In this document: piece by piece, positions 33,308 to 43,383 of the stretch
Position numbering within the stretch: position 1 is the stretch's first letter
How the letters are laid out: the number at the start of each line of letters is the position of its first letter
Assembly: GCF_900112185.1 (NCBI RefSeq)
Contig: NZ_FOKP01000012.1
Coordinates: 62,001-126,000 of the forward strand
Length of the DNA stretch: 64,000 nucleotides
Reading direction: 5' to 3'
DNA from: Allobosea sp. CRIB-10
Lineage (GTDB): Bacteria; Pseudomonadota; Alphaproteobacteria; Rhizobiales; Beijerinckiaceae
Notes under the pieces: generated by a model
Seen by the model: the letters and a program-made list of their open reading frames with translations, nothing else
Told to the model about the DNA's origin: nothing
Database searches by the model: none
Translations under genes and position numbers: made by a program

Positions 33308-33667
33308 ATGTTGAGCTGGAGACTGAAGCGCGTCCGGCAATGCGCAAAATGCCCCTGGAAGATCTCGGCCGATCCGCGCGATACCCCCAACGGCTATAGC
33401 GAGGACCAGCACCTTGCGCTTGCTGCAACGATAGCGCACCCGGGTTCGCTCGTCGGTACCGGCAGAGCCATGGCCTGCCATGAGCATCAGCCAGGCGACG
33501 AGGCGCACTGTGTCGGATGGCTGATGAACCAGCTCGGTCCGGGCAATAACATCCCGCTGCGGTTGCAGGTGCGAGATTGCGAAAACATCGGAGCAGTCAT
33601 GCTCGACGGTCTGCAACACGAGCGCTTCGAAGATACGCTGCCCATCGCCATTGATGAAGTCGGCTAG
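33308..33667 (+). CDS. DUF6283-family small protein
   Basis: A 119-residue protein with the pattern RQCAKCPWK near the N-terminus and MACHEHQPGDEAHCVGWLMNQ in the middle. Together they give a Cys/His metal-binding arrangement as in DUF6283 proteins, which are frequent on phages and plasmids. Function is not established. The opposite strand is also open here but is Arg/Ala-rich and was rejected. It stands alone, about 130 nt from its divergent neighbour. Confidence 0.75.
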   Translation: MLSWRLKRVRQCAKCPWKISADPRDTPNGYSEDQHLALAATIAHPGSLVGTGRAMACHEHQPGDEAHCVGWLMNQLGPGNNIPLRLQVRDCENIGAVMLDGLQHERFEDTLPIAIDEVG

Positions 33668-33871
33668 CGCGCGACCTCGACCGAATAGGTGCTGAGCAAC
33701 TCGTCTATCGCGTAGCGCCATTCGCTGCGGGAACGGGCGGAGGAAGAAGCACGTGCCATCTGCTGGGGCCGTGCAGCGTCGAGACGCCATAGTGGCGGGC
33801 TGACTATCGTAGGCCTTTTTGCGGTCCTGCCTGGATAGCCTGTGACGGGAAAGACAAGCGGGGAAGGGCGG

Positions 33872-35605
33872 TTATTCGACTACCGCAAGCGCCTCGACGT
33901 TGGCTTCCCCGAAAAGCTTCGCCGCCGTCGTCAGGGCTGTGGCGGATAACGTCTGTGTCGCCAACACCGCAAGCCGTTTCATGGGCCTAGAGATCGAAAC
34001 GTAGAAGAGATTGCGTGCGCGGTAGAACCCCTTCGCGTTCGCTGCTGTGAGCGCCTTGGTCTCGATGAGTTCCAGCAGTAGCGGCCAGTTGTAGTGATTC
34101 CACCCGCCGCCGAGTACGACCAGCACATTCTCGAATTCGGCTCCCTTCACGCTGTGCTGGGTAGCGAAAGGCGTCTGCTTTTCCACGAACCTGACGAGAG
34201 CGGCCATTTCTGGATAGGCAATCTCGCGCAGCGCCTGATGACGCTGCAGGCTTGTCGCTTCCTCCGGCACCGGCTGCCCGTTCAATTGCCGGAGCTCCTC
34301 CTCGCGGCGAAGCACGCGATCGGGCAGCACGGGACGCTTCGTTGCCTGCAGATGCTCGAGGACGCCGCCGATGGTGCCCTCGTTCCTCAGTGTCATCAAT
34401 GCATCCATGTCATTGCGCCATGACTGCTTGTCCGCTTGGGTATCGATGGCAGGTCGCGCACCGTAAAGGCGAAAGAGTTCGCCGTATTTGGACGCCTGAT
34501 AGGCCTCCGCCATCGGCTCGAGGGTCTCCGCGAAGAACCTGACCGATGGGTCCTCTTTGCGCGCGAACGCGTCATTCCGTCCGGAGAACACCTTCGCGAT
34601 GGAGGGATAGCCCTGCTCGGCCGCAAGCACGTTATGGGTCAGCATGAGCATCTTGGTCTTGCCAAGATCCCATCCTTCGCCCTGCAAACGCTGCATCAGC
34701 GACTCCCGCACGGTGCGGGCCATCTCGGGAAAGAGATCGGCCCTCGAGTGCGGCGTGTTTGTCCGCGCTCCCGTGAACTGGTTGGTGTGGAAGAACCGCG
34801 CCTCGCCGGCAGCTGCGGGGGCAGCGACGGCCTGCGTCAGTTCCGGGCGGAGGCGATTCAGGACGTTGACGATCGCGGGCACCGAACGGAAATTCGATCC
34901 CTTGTCTATCGCTTCGACCGGATAGGCAGCCAACTCGTACTCGCTGTTGTAGATCGTCTGCCAATGATCGCCGAACAGCCCTATGATAGGTCCCTTCTTG
35001 GGCGTGAAATAGTGATCGGTGATCGCGGTCATGAAATCACGATCGGTGTCTTGGTATTCGTCGATGAAGACGATCGGAAACTGCTGCTGGAATAGCAGCT
35101 GGAACTTGGGCTTCGCGAGAAGCTGCGACATGTATAGGGGGATGTCGTCATGGGCGAGCGTGATACGCTTGTCGTCGACGCCGAAAAAACCGAGCTCGTA
35201 CTCCACCAGCTTCGACCCGACGCCGCCCGCTTCCTCAAGCTTGTCCTTGCGTTTCTCCGATGCCGCGATGAGCTCGCGCAGGGCCTTCTGGTACTGCCGC
35301 AGGAATGCCCATGAAAATGCATGGATCGTCTCGACCAAAATGGCGGGATGGCGTTCGACCTCTCGTGCGATCTCGTCGCGCGCCACCTCGGTGTAGGTGA
35401 TACAGGCGATTTTGCGCCCACTTTGCATCAGCTCGGCGCCGCGCGTGGCGATAGTGCGCTTGAGCGCGGCGACGAGCGAATAGGTCTTGCCAGCGCCCGC
35501 GCCCGCTTCAAGCCGAAAACTTCGGCCTTCGTCCAGGCATTTCTCGACCTTCGCCTGGGCGTCTTTCGCGGCGATGAGAGCGGGATTGTCAGGCTTTTGC
35601 GTCAC
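33872..35605 (-). CDS. gajB: UvrD/PcrA-like helicase, GajB-like (Gabija)
   Basis: A 577-residue superfamily 1 helicase. Motifs: Walker A LEAGAGAGKTYS (about 32-43), Ia CITYTEVARDEI, Walker B IVFIDEYQDTD (about 178-188), III LFGDHWQTIY, IV/V ATQHSVKGAEFENVLVV and VI YRARNLFYVSISRPMKRL. It overlaps the OLD-nuclease gene by 4 nt (ATGA), as in Gabija operons where GajB assists GajA. It is somewhat longer than classical GajB (about 500). An OLD-linked helicase outside strict Gabija is the alternative. Confidence 0.85.
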   Translation of the reverse strand: MTQKPDNPALIAAKDAQAKVEKCLDEGRSFRLEAGAGAGKTYSLVAALKRTIATRGAELMQSGRKIACITYTEVARDEIAREVERHPAILVETIHAFSWAFLRQYQKALRELIAASEKRKDKLEEAGGVGSKLVEYELGFFGVDDKRITLAHDDIPLYMSQLLAKPKFQLLFQQQFPIVFIDEYQDTDRDFMTAITDHYFTPKKGPIIGLFGDHWQTIYNSEYELAAYPVEAIDKGSNFRSVPAIVNVLNRLRPELTQAVAAPAAAGEARFFHTNQFTGARTNTPHSRADLFPEMARTVRESLMQRLQGEGWDLGKTKMLMLTHNVLAAEQGYPSIAKVFSGRNDAFARKEDPSVRFFAETLEPMAEAYQASKYGELFRLYGARPAIDTQADKQSWRNDMDALMTLRNEGTIGGVLEHLQATKRPVLPDRVLRREEELRQLNGQPVPEEATSLQRHQALREIAYPEMAALVRFVEKQTPFATQHSVKGAEFENVLVVLGGGWNHYNWPLLLELIETKALTAANAKGFYRARNLFYVSISRPMKRLAVLATQTLSATALTTAAKLFGEANVEALAVVE

Positions 35606-37722
35606 TGGCCCGGCTCCCCGGCTTCGGCGGGCTGGGGCGGCACTGCCGGAGGATCCTCGGCGGGCGGCGGCGGTGGTTCAGAGAGCCATTTGAGGCCTTC
35701 GTGGATGTACCGCGGGACCTTCCAATTCGTTTCACGGATCGCAAAGCGCAGCGCCGTTTCCGATTTGGGTAAGTCTTGCGCGATTTCCCAGGCGTCCTCT
35801 GCCTGGTCTTCGCTCTCGGCAAGCTGGAATCTATCCGGATTGGCGAGGACAAGGGCGTCCTCATAGCTGCGCGCGCAGACCTTCGAGTCCGGCTTCTCCG
35901 GCACCTGGTAGGCGATGCGACGATAGCCGGACAGCTTCTCGGCATCGGTCTTAGCAAGCAAGGTCTTAAGGTCGATCTCAGGGGCAGGCGTGCCTTCTGC
36001 ATAGCCATCACCTTCCCCGCCTGCCGGCCTGAACCACTCGCGGATCGCTGCGTTCGAGGTCTTCTCACCAGCGGCGACCGGGCATTTCTCCCAGACCTGG
36101 CGCACCTTTCCTTTCTTGTCCGTCCTGGTGGCCGAGCGAACGGCATCGAGATCGGTGATGACCAGCGTCTTGAGCTCGAGGAAGTTCAGGAGCGGATAGA
36201 AGATATGGGCATAAGCGCCGCCGACCTCGACCGTGGTGATATACTGCTTAGACAGCTTACGTTCCTCATCGAGATCGCGGTCGACGATCTCGCAAAGCCT
36301 TGGCATCAGTACCCGCTCGGTCGTGCCCTCAACGAGGATCGCCTTATCCGCGAAATAGAGGTCGCATTTGGTGAGGGTCATATACTGGTACAGAAATTCC
36401 TGATCGGGCTTCGGAATCGCTGCCATGCCCTTCTTGAAATCCTTCACCTTGGTCCGGCGCCCCGACGCCGGCACCGGCTGCTGATTCAGAAAATAGCGTA
36501 TCGCTTCGAACGGCGCGGCGTTCGCGACATGGGACGAATGCGTCGTGATGACGAATTGCACCTGCCATGCCGGCTCTCCCGGATATTTCGCTGACAGCTT
36601 GCCTATCGCAGCATTTAGCCGCGCGATGAACACTTCCTGCATCTGGGGATGCAGATGTGCTTCGGGCTCTTCGATGAAGATGAGATGCGTCGCGGGACGC
36701 GTTGGCCGCGCGCGGTAGAGCTTATGGTAGGTCTCCAGCTGCAGGAGCATGTAGATCAGGTTGCGTGTGCCCAGCCCGTTATAGCCTTCGGGCAGATGCA
36801 CGCCGTCGGTGCCCGCATAGACCACCCTTGTATGGTCCGAAAGCAGTGCATCAATATTCAGCGACGTCTCCGGCTGCAGCTCGGCATCGTTCATGCTCGG
36901 AAAGCCAAGCACGCTCATCGCCGGCAGCAATGCTTTCAGCATCGTATCGAATTCCGACTGCACCTCCCGTTCGATGCCCTCGACCGAGGATTTAAGCTGT
37001 GCGGCGAGTTGCTGGTCCGCGGCGGCGGCAGTCGGCGTCGATGCGGTCTTGAACAAGGTGCTGAGCAGCTTGCCGATAACATCGGCATCGCCATGCTTGG
37101 CGTGATCGAGGGTGCGCTGGGCGCGCACGAGGTTGCACTGAAGCAGCGCCGCGAGGTGCGATGTTCCCTCGAACTGCCGTACATTCGCCGGATCGGTGGG
37201 GTCGATCGCACTGACCTGAACGCTATAGGCCTTTGGTATCGCGTCCTTCAGGTGCCGCATGAAATGCACCTTCGCATCGACGCCTTCGGGGGTATCTGCG
37301 GCCTCAAGCAATTGCTGCAGGGAAGAGAGTGTCGGCGCGTATTCCAGTTTCGCGATGGCTATCGTCGAGTCCATATCGAGATCGATGATGAACGCGGAAA
37401 GCGGGCCCAGGGAGGGGGCGGCGCTGTCATAGGCGAAGGTCAGGGTGATCGTGATCGTCGGAATGGCAGCAAGGACCTTTCCCGGATCTTCTCCTTTTTC
37501 CCGGAGTGCCTTCGCTTCGAAAAAACTGCTGCGTGTGCCGGCGGAAAAATCCTCCAGCCTGAACTTCGCGCCACCATCGCCCGCGAAACGCTCGAACACG
37601 TCGGTGAGTGAGGTCTTGCCGCTATTGTTGCGGCCCACGATGACCGTCGATCCTGGCTCCAGCATGATCTCGACATCTTCGAGCAGGCGGAAGCCCTGGA
37701 CCCTGACCTTCTGTATACGCAT
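35602..37722 (-). CDS. gajA: OLD-family ATPase-TOPRIM nuclease, GajA-like (Gabija)
   Basis: A 706-residue protein from MRIQKVRVQGFRLLED, preceded by GGAGAGGG; a TTG 12 nt upstream is rejected. The ABC-type ATPase part has Walker A GRNNSGKTS (30-38), a signature-like region LGTRNLIYMLLQLE and Walker B THLIFIEEPEAHLHPQ. The TOPRIM nuclease follows: ADKAILVEGTTERVLMP and LVITDLDAVR. GajA cuts phage DNA when nucleotide pools fall. It is longer than the best-known GajA (about 580 residues), with extra C-terminal sequence ending in a proline-rich tail. Confidence 0.85.
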   Translation of the reverse strand: MRIQKVRVQGFRLLEDVEIMLEPGSTVIVGRNNSGKTSLTDVFERFAGDGGAKFRLEDFSAGTRSSFFEAKALREKGEDPGKVLAAIPTITITLTFAYDSAAPSLGPLSAFIIDLDMDSTIAIAKLEYAPTLSSLQQLLEAADTPEGVDAKVHFMRHLKDAIPKAYSVQVSAIDPTDPANVRQFEGTSHLAALLQCNLVRAQRTLDHAKHGDADVIGKLLSTLFKTASTPTAAAADQQLAAQLKSSVEGIEREVQSEFDTMLKALLPAMSVLGFPSMNDAELQPETSLNIDALLSDHTRVVYAGTDGVHLPEGYNGLGTRNLIYMLLQLETYHKLYRARPTRPATHLIFIEEPEAHLHPQMQEVFIARLNAAIGKLSAKYPGEPAWQVQFVITTHSSHVANAAPFEAIRYFLNQQPVPASGRRTKVKDFKKGMAAIPKPDQEFLYQYMTLTKCDLYFADKAILVEGTTERVLMPRLCEIVDRDLDEERKLSKQYITTVEVGGAYAHIFYPLLNFLELKTLVITDLDAVRSATRTDKKGKVRQVWEKCPVAAGEKTSNAAIREWFRPAGGEGDGYAEGTPAPEIDLKTLLAKTDAEKLSGYRRIAYQVPEKPDSKVCARSYEDALVLANPDRFQLAESEDQAEDAWEIAQDLPKSETALRFAIRETNWKVPRYIHEGLKWLSEPPPPPAEDPPAVPPQPAEAGEPGQ

Positions 37723-38511
37723 GCCCTCTCCCAAGGAACCGCACTGACGTACAGTCTTGGATAGGCGGAGACGGCGGTTTAAACAACAACGAAGCTATGC
37801 AGTGAAGCGCAAGATCAGCTTCTGTCCAGAGGCGGCATTTCACTTGCGTTGCACAGGAAATGGGGCATTCAACCGGTACTATGGCTACGTTCGGCCCACA
37901 ATTCGGCGAAGAGGATCAGGGCACATTGTCCGTCGAGGCATTGGAACCCGGTGTGGTTGGCGTGTACTTCACACCGTCCTCCATACGCTTGCGTGCAGCG
38001 CGCAGGATCGACGATCCGAACGCTCGGGTGCTGCTGCTGCGTTTCGATGCCAAGCAGGAGACCACGACGCTCTTTCCCATCAATACGATGCCCACCTCGG
38101 CACGATTCCTCGCGCCCAAGCACGCGCCCATCATCTCGATCGAGCTCGTCGAAAAGAACAGCCTGATCCATATCGTGGACGATCTCGACGATAGCGAACA
38201 CTACATTCTGCCCCGCACCGTCGAGGACGTTCAGTTGTACCTCAACGAGTGCATGCCTGCGGGATTTACCAAGGATCCGAATTTCGGGCTGGGACTGGAC
38301 CGCACCCTCTCCTTCATCGTTCAGGCACTGGCCCAGATCGACGGTGTCGAACATTTGCGCCTCACCGACCAGAAAACACTCGAGGTATCACGCTCCGACG
38401 ACGGCAAGACCTACGAAATGGGGTTTCGGCTGTTCAACGAGCTGCGGCGCGGAGCCGACCGGTTCGACCACAAGGCGCGCGCGTCCAGCCGCCGGAAGAA
38501 GACACAACTAG

Positions 38512-39533
38512 CACTACTTTGGCAGATTTTTAGACGCGCTGGCATTTTTGGGATTCCCGCGGCGCGATTTGCGTGATTCATGGGTGGTCGGCTTATGGAG
38601 GGCCGGCCATGGACGAGAACTGGAAGTCGGATCTTGAGCGCTGGCTTGCACCCTTTCTCGGTGCTCTGCGGCACAAGGTTCGGGTGCGGATGTGTCCGGC
38701 TTATGTGGCGGGGCTGATCGGCGCTGGGGATCGCAAGAGCGTCCAGCCGATGGCGGCGCGTGACGGTGGCGTCGGCTACGACCAGCTTCATCACTTCATC
38801 GCCAGCGAGGCGTGGGACGCCGCACCGCTTGAGAAGATCTTACTTGCCGAAGCCGACAGGATGGTTGGTGGCGCTGAGGCCTGGCTGATCGTCGACGACA
38901 CGGCCCTGCCGAAGAAGGGCGAGCGCTCGGTCGGCGTCGCGCCGCAATACGCCTCTGCCTTGGGCAAGAACGCCAACTGCCAGACCCTGGTGTCGCTGAC
39001 GCTGGCTTCCGGTGAAGTCCCGGTCATGGTGGGGTTGCGGCTGTTCCTGCCCGAGAGCTGGACGAGCGATCCTGCGCGGCTGGCCCGAGCCGGTGTGCCG
39101 GACGATCACGGGGGCTATCGGACCAAGCCCGAGATCGCACTCGCCGAGATCGATCGGGCGCGCGCGGCCGGCCTGCGCTTCGGCTGCGTGCTGGCCGATG
39201 CCGGTTATGGCCTCTCCGCACCATTCCGGCAGGCCTTGAGCGAGCGTGGTCTCAACTGGGCCGTCGGCGTTGGGGGGCGCCAGAAGGTCTATCCGATCGA
39301 CGTGGCCCTCGTCTTTCCCGTCGCCGGGCGGGGTCGCCCGCGCAAGAACCATGTGCCCGACGCGAAGTCGGTATCGGCGGAGAAGACGCTGGCGACGGCG
39401 CCCTGGCGCACGCTGAGTTGGCGGCGTGGCACCAAGGGCCCACTCAAGGCCCGCTTCGCTGCCGTGCGGATCAAGGTGGCCGACGGGCCGCCCCAGAGGA
39501 TCGGCGACATGGGACAGCAGCATCTGCCGGGAG
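38512..39533 (+). mobile_element. truncated IS701-family insertion sequence
   Basis: About 1 kb of IS701-type DNA sits inside sduA. The left boundary probably follows CTAG at 38508-38511, which fits the YTAR target preference of IS701 elements. The right end is missing: the transposase stops matching near QQHLPGE and sduA resumes at once, so no right inverted repeat or target duplication is visible. The boundaries are estimates. Confidence 0.7.
38609..39533 (+). pseudogene. IS701-family transposase, 3'-truncated
   Basis: Starts MDENWKSDLERWLAPFLGAL. It contains AEAWLIVDDTALPKKG (first catalytic Asp) and RFGCVLADAGYG (second Asp), then runs to about PPQRIGDMGQQHLPGE. The C-terminal third with the catalytic Glu region (RWxCEQxHxQLKEE in the family) is absent, so it cannot be active. 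The downstream continuation of the frame is sduA sequence in a wrong frame. Confidence 0.8.
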
Positions 39534-40153
39534 AACCCCTTCATCCTCGACATGGCGTTCAACGTGCCGGTCCTATTGCTGCAGGGGCAGGCGCATGTTG
39601 GAGGTAAGAAGCTCACCGGAGCCGGTGAGAAGATCACGGACTTTTTGTTCGCCAACCAGCTCACCGACAACCTGGCGGTCCTTGAGATAAAGACGCCCGG
39701 TATGGCGCTGCTGAATAACAAGGAATATCGCGCCGGCGTGTACGGCCCCGCGCCCGAGCTCGTGTCCGCTGTTACTCAGGTCCTCGATCAAGTGAACCAG
39801 CTTCAGAGCGATATATTTCGCCTGAAAGCGCTGAACCCTGAGCGCCGAATGGAATCCTTCGGTATTCGCGGCGTGCTGGTGGCAGGGGTCATTCCAGACG
39901 TCGAGCGCAAGCGGTCATTTGAACTTTATCGTAACGCACTCGCCGGCCTGTCGATCATCACGTTCGACGAGTTGCTGGGAAAGCTGAACTCGCTTCGCGT
40001 CCTCCTCTCCGCCGGCGAAGGATAACTGCAGCCGTGTGTGCTGCGTTCAGTTCGTGACCTGGCTTGCGACCAACAGAGCACATGGGCCTTCGATTGCGAG
40101 GTGCCGCTTCATAGCAGCTTGACCGGTGCCTTCGCGCTGGAGACGAAACACAG

Positions 40154-40198
40154 CTATGACCGTAGCGCCTCAATCTCGCGCCGCTGTTCGGCATGCTT
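40154..40198 (-). pseudogene. severed 3' end of abiEii (plus target duplication)
   Basis: On the minus strand the 14 sense codons here read KHAEQRREIEALRS and stop, in frame with the abiEii gene once the transposon and one TGCTT copy are removed. The preceding residues in the main gene are QNPAK. This is the displaced end of the toxin gene. Confidence 0.85.
40194..40198. repeat. TGCTT target-site duplication, left copy
   Basis: TGCTT lies directly outside the left inverted repeat; the same 5 bp lie directly outside the right repeat at 47009-47013. Five-bp duplications are the rule for Tn3-family insertion. Confidence 0.95.
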
Positions 40199-40236
40199 GG
40201 GGTCAGGACAAGAGCAGTTCAAAATCCTGCGTTAAG
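40199..40236 (+). repeat. left 38-bp terminal inverted repeat
   Basis: Begins GGGGTCAGGACAAGAGCAG and ends CTGCGTTAAG. It differs from the right repeat at only a few positions (AGGAC versus GGAAC, TTAAG versus CTAAG). The GGGGTC start is the Tn3-family signature. Confidence 0.95.
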
Positions 40237-40255
40237 CTCGAACGAACTGAGAACG

Positions 40256-43230
40256 TCATGCCGCTCGCAGGAATTGGCCAGGGATGCGCAGAGATCTGAA
40301 GCCTTCCGGCATCTGCTGTTCGGTGTCCCAGGAATAGATGCCAGTGAGATTTATGTGCTCCCAACTGAGCGGCGAGATGTGCTTGAGCAGATCGTCAGGA
40401 ATATGCCGGCCCTGTTGCCGCAGATGGGCAGCGGCACGGCTGAGATAGACGGTGTTCCAGTGGACGATGGCGCTGACGACCAGATTGAGGCCGGAGGCCC
40501 GGAATGCCTGGCTGTCAAAGGAGCGGTCGCGGATTTCGCCGCGCTCGTGGAAGAAGACGGCGCGCTTGAGCTTGTGGGCGGCTTCGCCCTTGTTGAGACC
40601 GGCCTGACAGCGCCGGCGCAACGCCGGGCTCGAATACCACTCAATCATGAACAGGGTTCGCTCGATACGACCGACCTCGCGAAGCGCTTTGGCCAGATCG
40701 CTGGATTTCGATGAGGCGGACAACCTTTTGAGGATCGTCGATGGTGCAACGGTACGGGTCATAATCGAGGCGGCCAGACGCAAGAGATCGTCCCAATGCT
40801 CCAGGATGAGTGCCGTGTTGATCGGTGCGCCGATATGGTTGGCCAGCGCCGGATAGGCATCGGCCTTCTCGAAGGTGTGGAATTTCCGGTCCTTGATATT
40901 GCGCAGACGGGGCGCGAAGCGCTTGCCGATCAGGGCAAACAGCGCAAAGACATGGTCACTGGAGCCACCGGTATCGGTAAACAATTCTTCGATCTCCAGA
41001 ATCGTGTCGTGATCGAACAGGCCGTCGAGGACATAGACGGCCTCGCTCTCGGTCGGACTGATCGGCAGAATGCTGAAGTAGCCATATTGGTCCGAGAGTC
41101 CGCTGTAGAATTTCGTGCCAGCTCGTTGCTGTAATGGAGATTGATGTCACCCCGCTTGGCAGCCCGATCGCTAGCCCGGAAGAACTGCCCGTCGGATGAA
41201 GCGGTTGTTCCATCACCCCATAGTCGCGAATGCGGATGGCGCGTATGAGCGTCGGTGACACAGGCCTGTGCGGCGCGATAGGTTTCGGAGCGGGCATGGA
41301 AGCTGCGCATCCAGCCGATCTGATGTGCGCTGATGCCTTTCGAGGCCCCCGCCATGCGTTTCGGGCCGAGATTGGTGCCATCGGCAAGCACGCCGGCCAG
41401 CATGGCGGCAATATTCTGTGGTGCATCTCCCGTCCGGACATGGGTGAACTGGTCGGCGAATCCCGTCCATTCATGCACTTCCCGCAACAGATCGGGTACC
41501 TCGACCAGAGGATACATGTCGGTGATTTCGGCATAGAGGGTTTCCGCCGCGGCTGGCACAGCGCTTCTGTGCGGCGTCACGATCAGGGTTCCATTCTCCA
41601 TTCTCACGCCCTCAAGCTTTCCATAGCGGGCGCGCCAGGCCAGCCGCTTCAGGTTGAAGTCCATCATTTGCTGGGTTTCCGCCAGCCATGCCGTGCCGTC
41701 GGCCTGGACGCCGAGACCAAGCTTGTCTTCCTCCTTCAGGGCAACAAAGGCCGGCTTCGGCATCAGATGTTCATCAATCGGCCGGAACGAGCGGCTGCCT
41801 TCGACCCACACATCCCTTGAGTGCAGCCGGTCACGCAAATGCGTGAGTGTCGCAAGCTCGTAAAGCCGCCGATCCGGCTTGCCATTTTCGAAGATCAGTT
41901 CGCGCTCCGATTTTGTCAGATGCCCGACCGGAACACGATCGGGCAACACGCGGCGGCCTTCCGCGTAGAGCTCTTTGATGGTGGCGACGGCGGAAAGCAA
42001 CGGATCGTGCCGTCGCTGCGAGCGGAAGGTGAACGTCTGGAGAAAATCGCCGGCATATTTGCGGACGGTCGCATGTTGTTCGGCCGCCATTACCAGAGGC
42101 GACACATCACTGTTCTCCACCATGGCCTCGAGACCGGGTTTGACCTGAAGCAGCCGATGCCATCCTACGCGCCGATCCAGGATCGTCATGGGATCTGCAT
42201 ACATGTCGTTGGCCGCCTGCAGGGCGACGATCGTGTCCAGAAACAGCCGTAGTGCCTTCGATGTTTCCAGGCGTGCGCTCATATGGCGCTGCTTTTTGCG
42301 GTTGTTAACCTGGGAGAACAACCGGCCCATGAGTTTGATAAACATCATCACCGCATCGTCGGTGAGTTTCTGGCCAAGCTTGATGATCTGCGCGACGATC
42401 GTCGCACGCCGGCGACTGGCATTGAAGTCGCTGGCCAGCCATGCCGGAGTGGCGTCACCCTCGCGGATCATCTGATCCCACCGCCCGGAAGGGACACGGG
42501 TCTGCAAACGGGGATCGATCCCAAGCATCCTCAGGAATGCGATCCGTTCGGTCAGGCCCACCAAGTTTCCCGCGCCTGGTGCCTCCGGCGCTGACCGCAG
42601 CCAATGATAGCGCGTCTGGCCAATTGCCGGATCGACGGCCAGCAGTCCATCGAGGGTTCCCAGCGTTTCCGGATCAAGGTCCGTGATCAAAGCGGCTTCG
42701 GCTTGACGACGAGCGATGGCACGGGCAGCCAGTCCCATCCGTTCGATCATGTTCGCTGCAGGCAGCAGAACCCGGCGTTCGCGGAAGGTGGTGATGATCG
42801 CAGTCGCGATCGTTGCTCCCTTGTCCGTCGCGGCCGCAGCTTCGATTGCCGCCAGCAGCGCAGCACGCCGATCCTCGGCTGTCGGCCCCCTCATCCCCAG
42901 ATAATCGAGCAGGTGAGCGACATGATTCATGCGCGTCTCTTCACGGCGAGCATAAAGTCCGAATGAAGCGGGATCGGCGCCGATTTGCTCGGCGACATAA
43001 TTGAGCATCGCTCTGGGTGGCGTCTCGTTGGCCAGGAGCGGACGGCCGGGATAACGCATCAGGCAGAGCTGCACCGCAAAGCCGAGCCGGTTATGCTCGC
43101 GTCGCCGAACCTCAATCTCAAGCCGGTCGGCAGACGACAAGAAATAACGGCGGATCAGGCTATCCTCGTCGGTCGGAATGTCGAACAGCGCATGCCGATC
43201 CTGAATTTTGAGAAGTTTCCGCTTGGCCAT
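40256..43230 (-). pseudogene. tnpA: Tn3-family transposase tnpA with a frameshift
   Basis: Two overlapping frames together encode a Tn3 TnpA of about 990 residues. The first runs from MAKRKLLKIQDRHALFDIP through LWGDGTTASSDGQFFRA to HYSNEL, then leaves frame near 41120. The sequence resumes in the other frame as [19 protein letters not shown] and continues through [15 protein letters not shown] and [13 protein letters not shown] to the end. A single missing base explains the break (GAG-CT-GGC where GAG-CCT-GGC is expected). The last catalytic acidic region is thus separated from the first, so transposition in cis is probably lost unless this is a sequencing error. Confidence 0.88.
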
Positions 43231-43383
43231 TTGCTACTCCTTACATTTGCGCGCCAATGACCTTGCCCTGTACGGAAAGGTTCGGTTTCGTACAGGGGCG
43301 AAACAACCTGTCCACAAATTAGATTGACACAGTAATGAACAGGAGAAATATTCCGGACAGCCTATTCGGACGAAATTAAACCC
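43231..43383. promoter_or_regulatory. res site and divergent tnpA/tnpR promoters
   Basis: The 153-nt interval between the divergent tnpA and tnpR genes is where Tn3-family elements carry res, with TnpR-binding subsites overlapping both promoters. An AT-rich part (43318-43383) contrasts with flanking GC-rich DNA. The dyads CTGTACGG and GTACAGG near 43268-43300 are consistent with binding subsites. Individual subsites were not resolved. Confidence 0.6.

Larger units (their letters stand above)
37860..40025 (+). pseudogene. sduA: Shedu nuclease sduA (DUF4263), interrupted by IS701-like element
   Basis: The 5' part (to about 38511, 217 residues) starts MGHSTGTMATFGPQFG and carries the N-terminal domain. 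The 3' part (from about 39534) resumes in the same frame with ENPFILDMAFNVPVLLLQG and contains the DUF4263 nuclease core: GEKITDFLFANQ, LAVLEIKTPG and AVTQVLDQVNQL. Joined, they give about 380 residues, the normal Shedu length, so little sduA sequence was lost. The inserted transposase brings stop codons, so no full-length Shedu can be made. It diverges from gajA. Confidence 0.8.

Noticed and set aside
33239..33790. 183-codon minus-strand frame opposite the DUF6283 gene
   Set aside because: The plus strand carries the RQCAKCPWK and CHEHQ motifs; the minus frame is low-information and Arg/Ala-rich.
40038..40235. Plus-strand frame ending EQFKILR, identical to the end of the AbiEii frame at 46972, suggesting a duplicated gene end
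   Set aside because: The shared peptide is encoded by the 38-bp transposon inverted repeats; there is no gene duplication.
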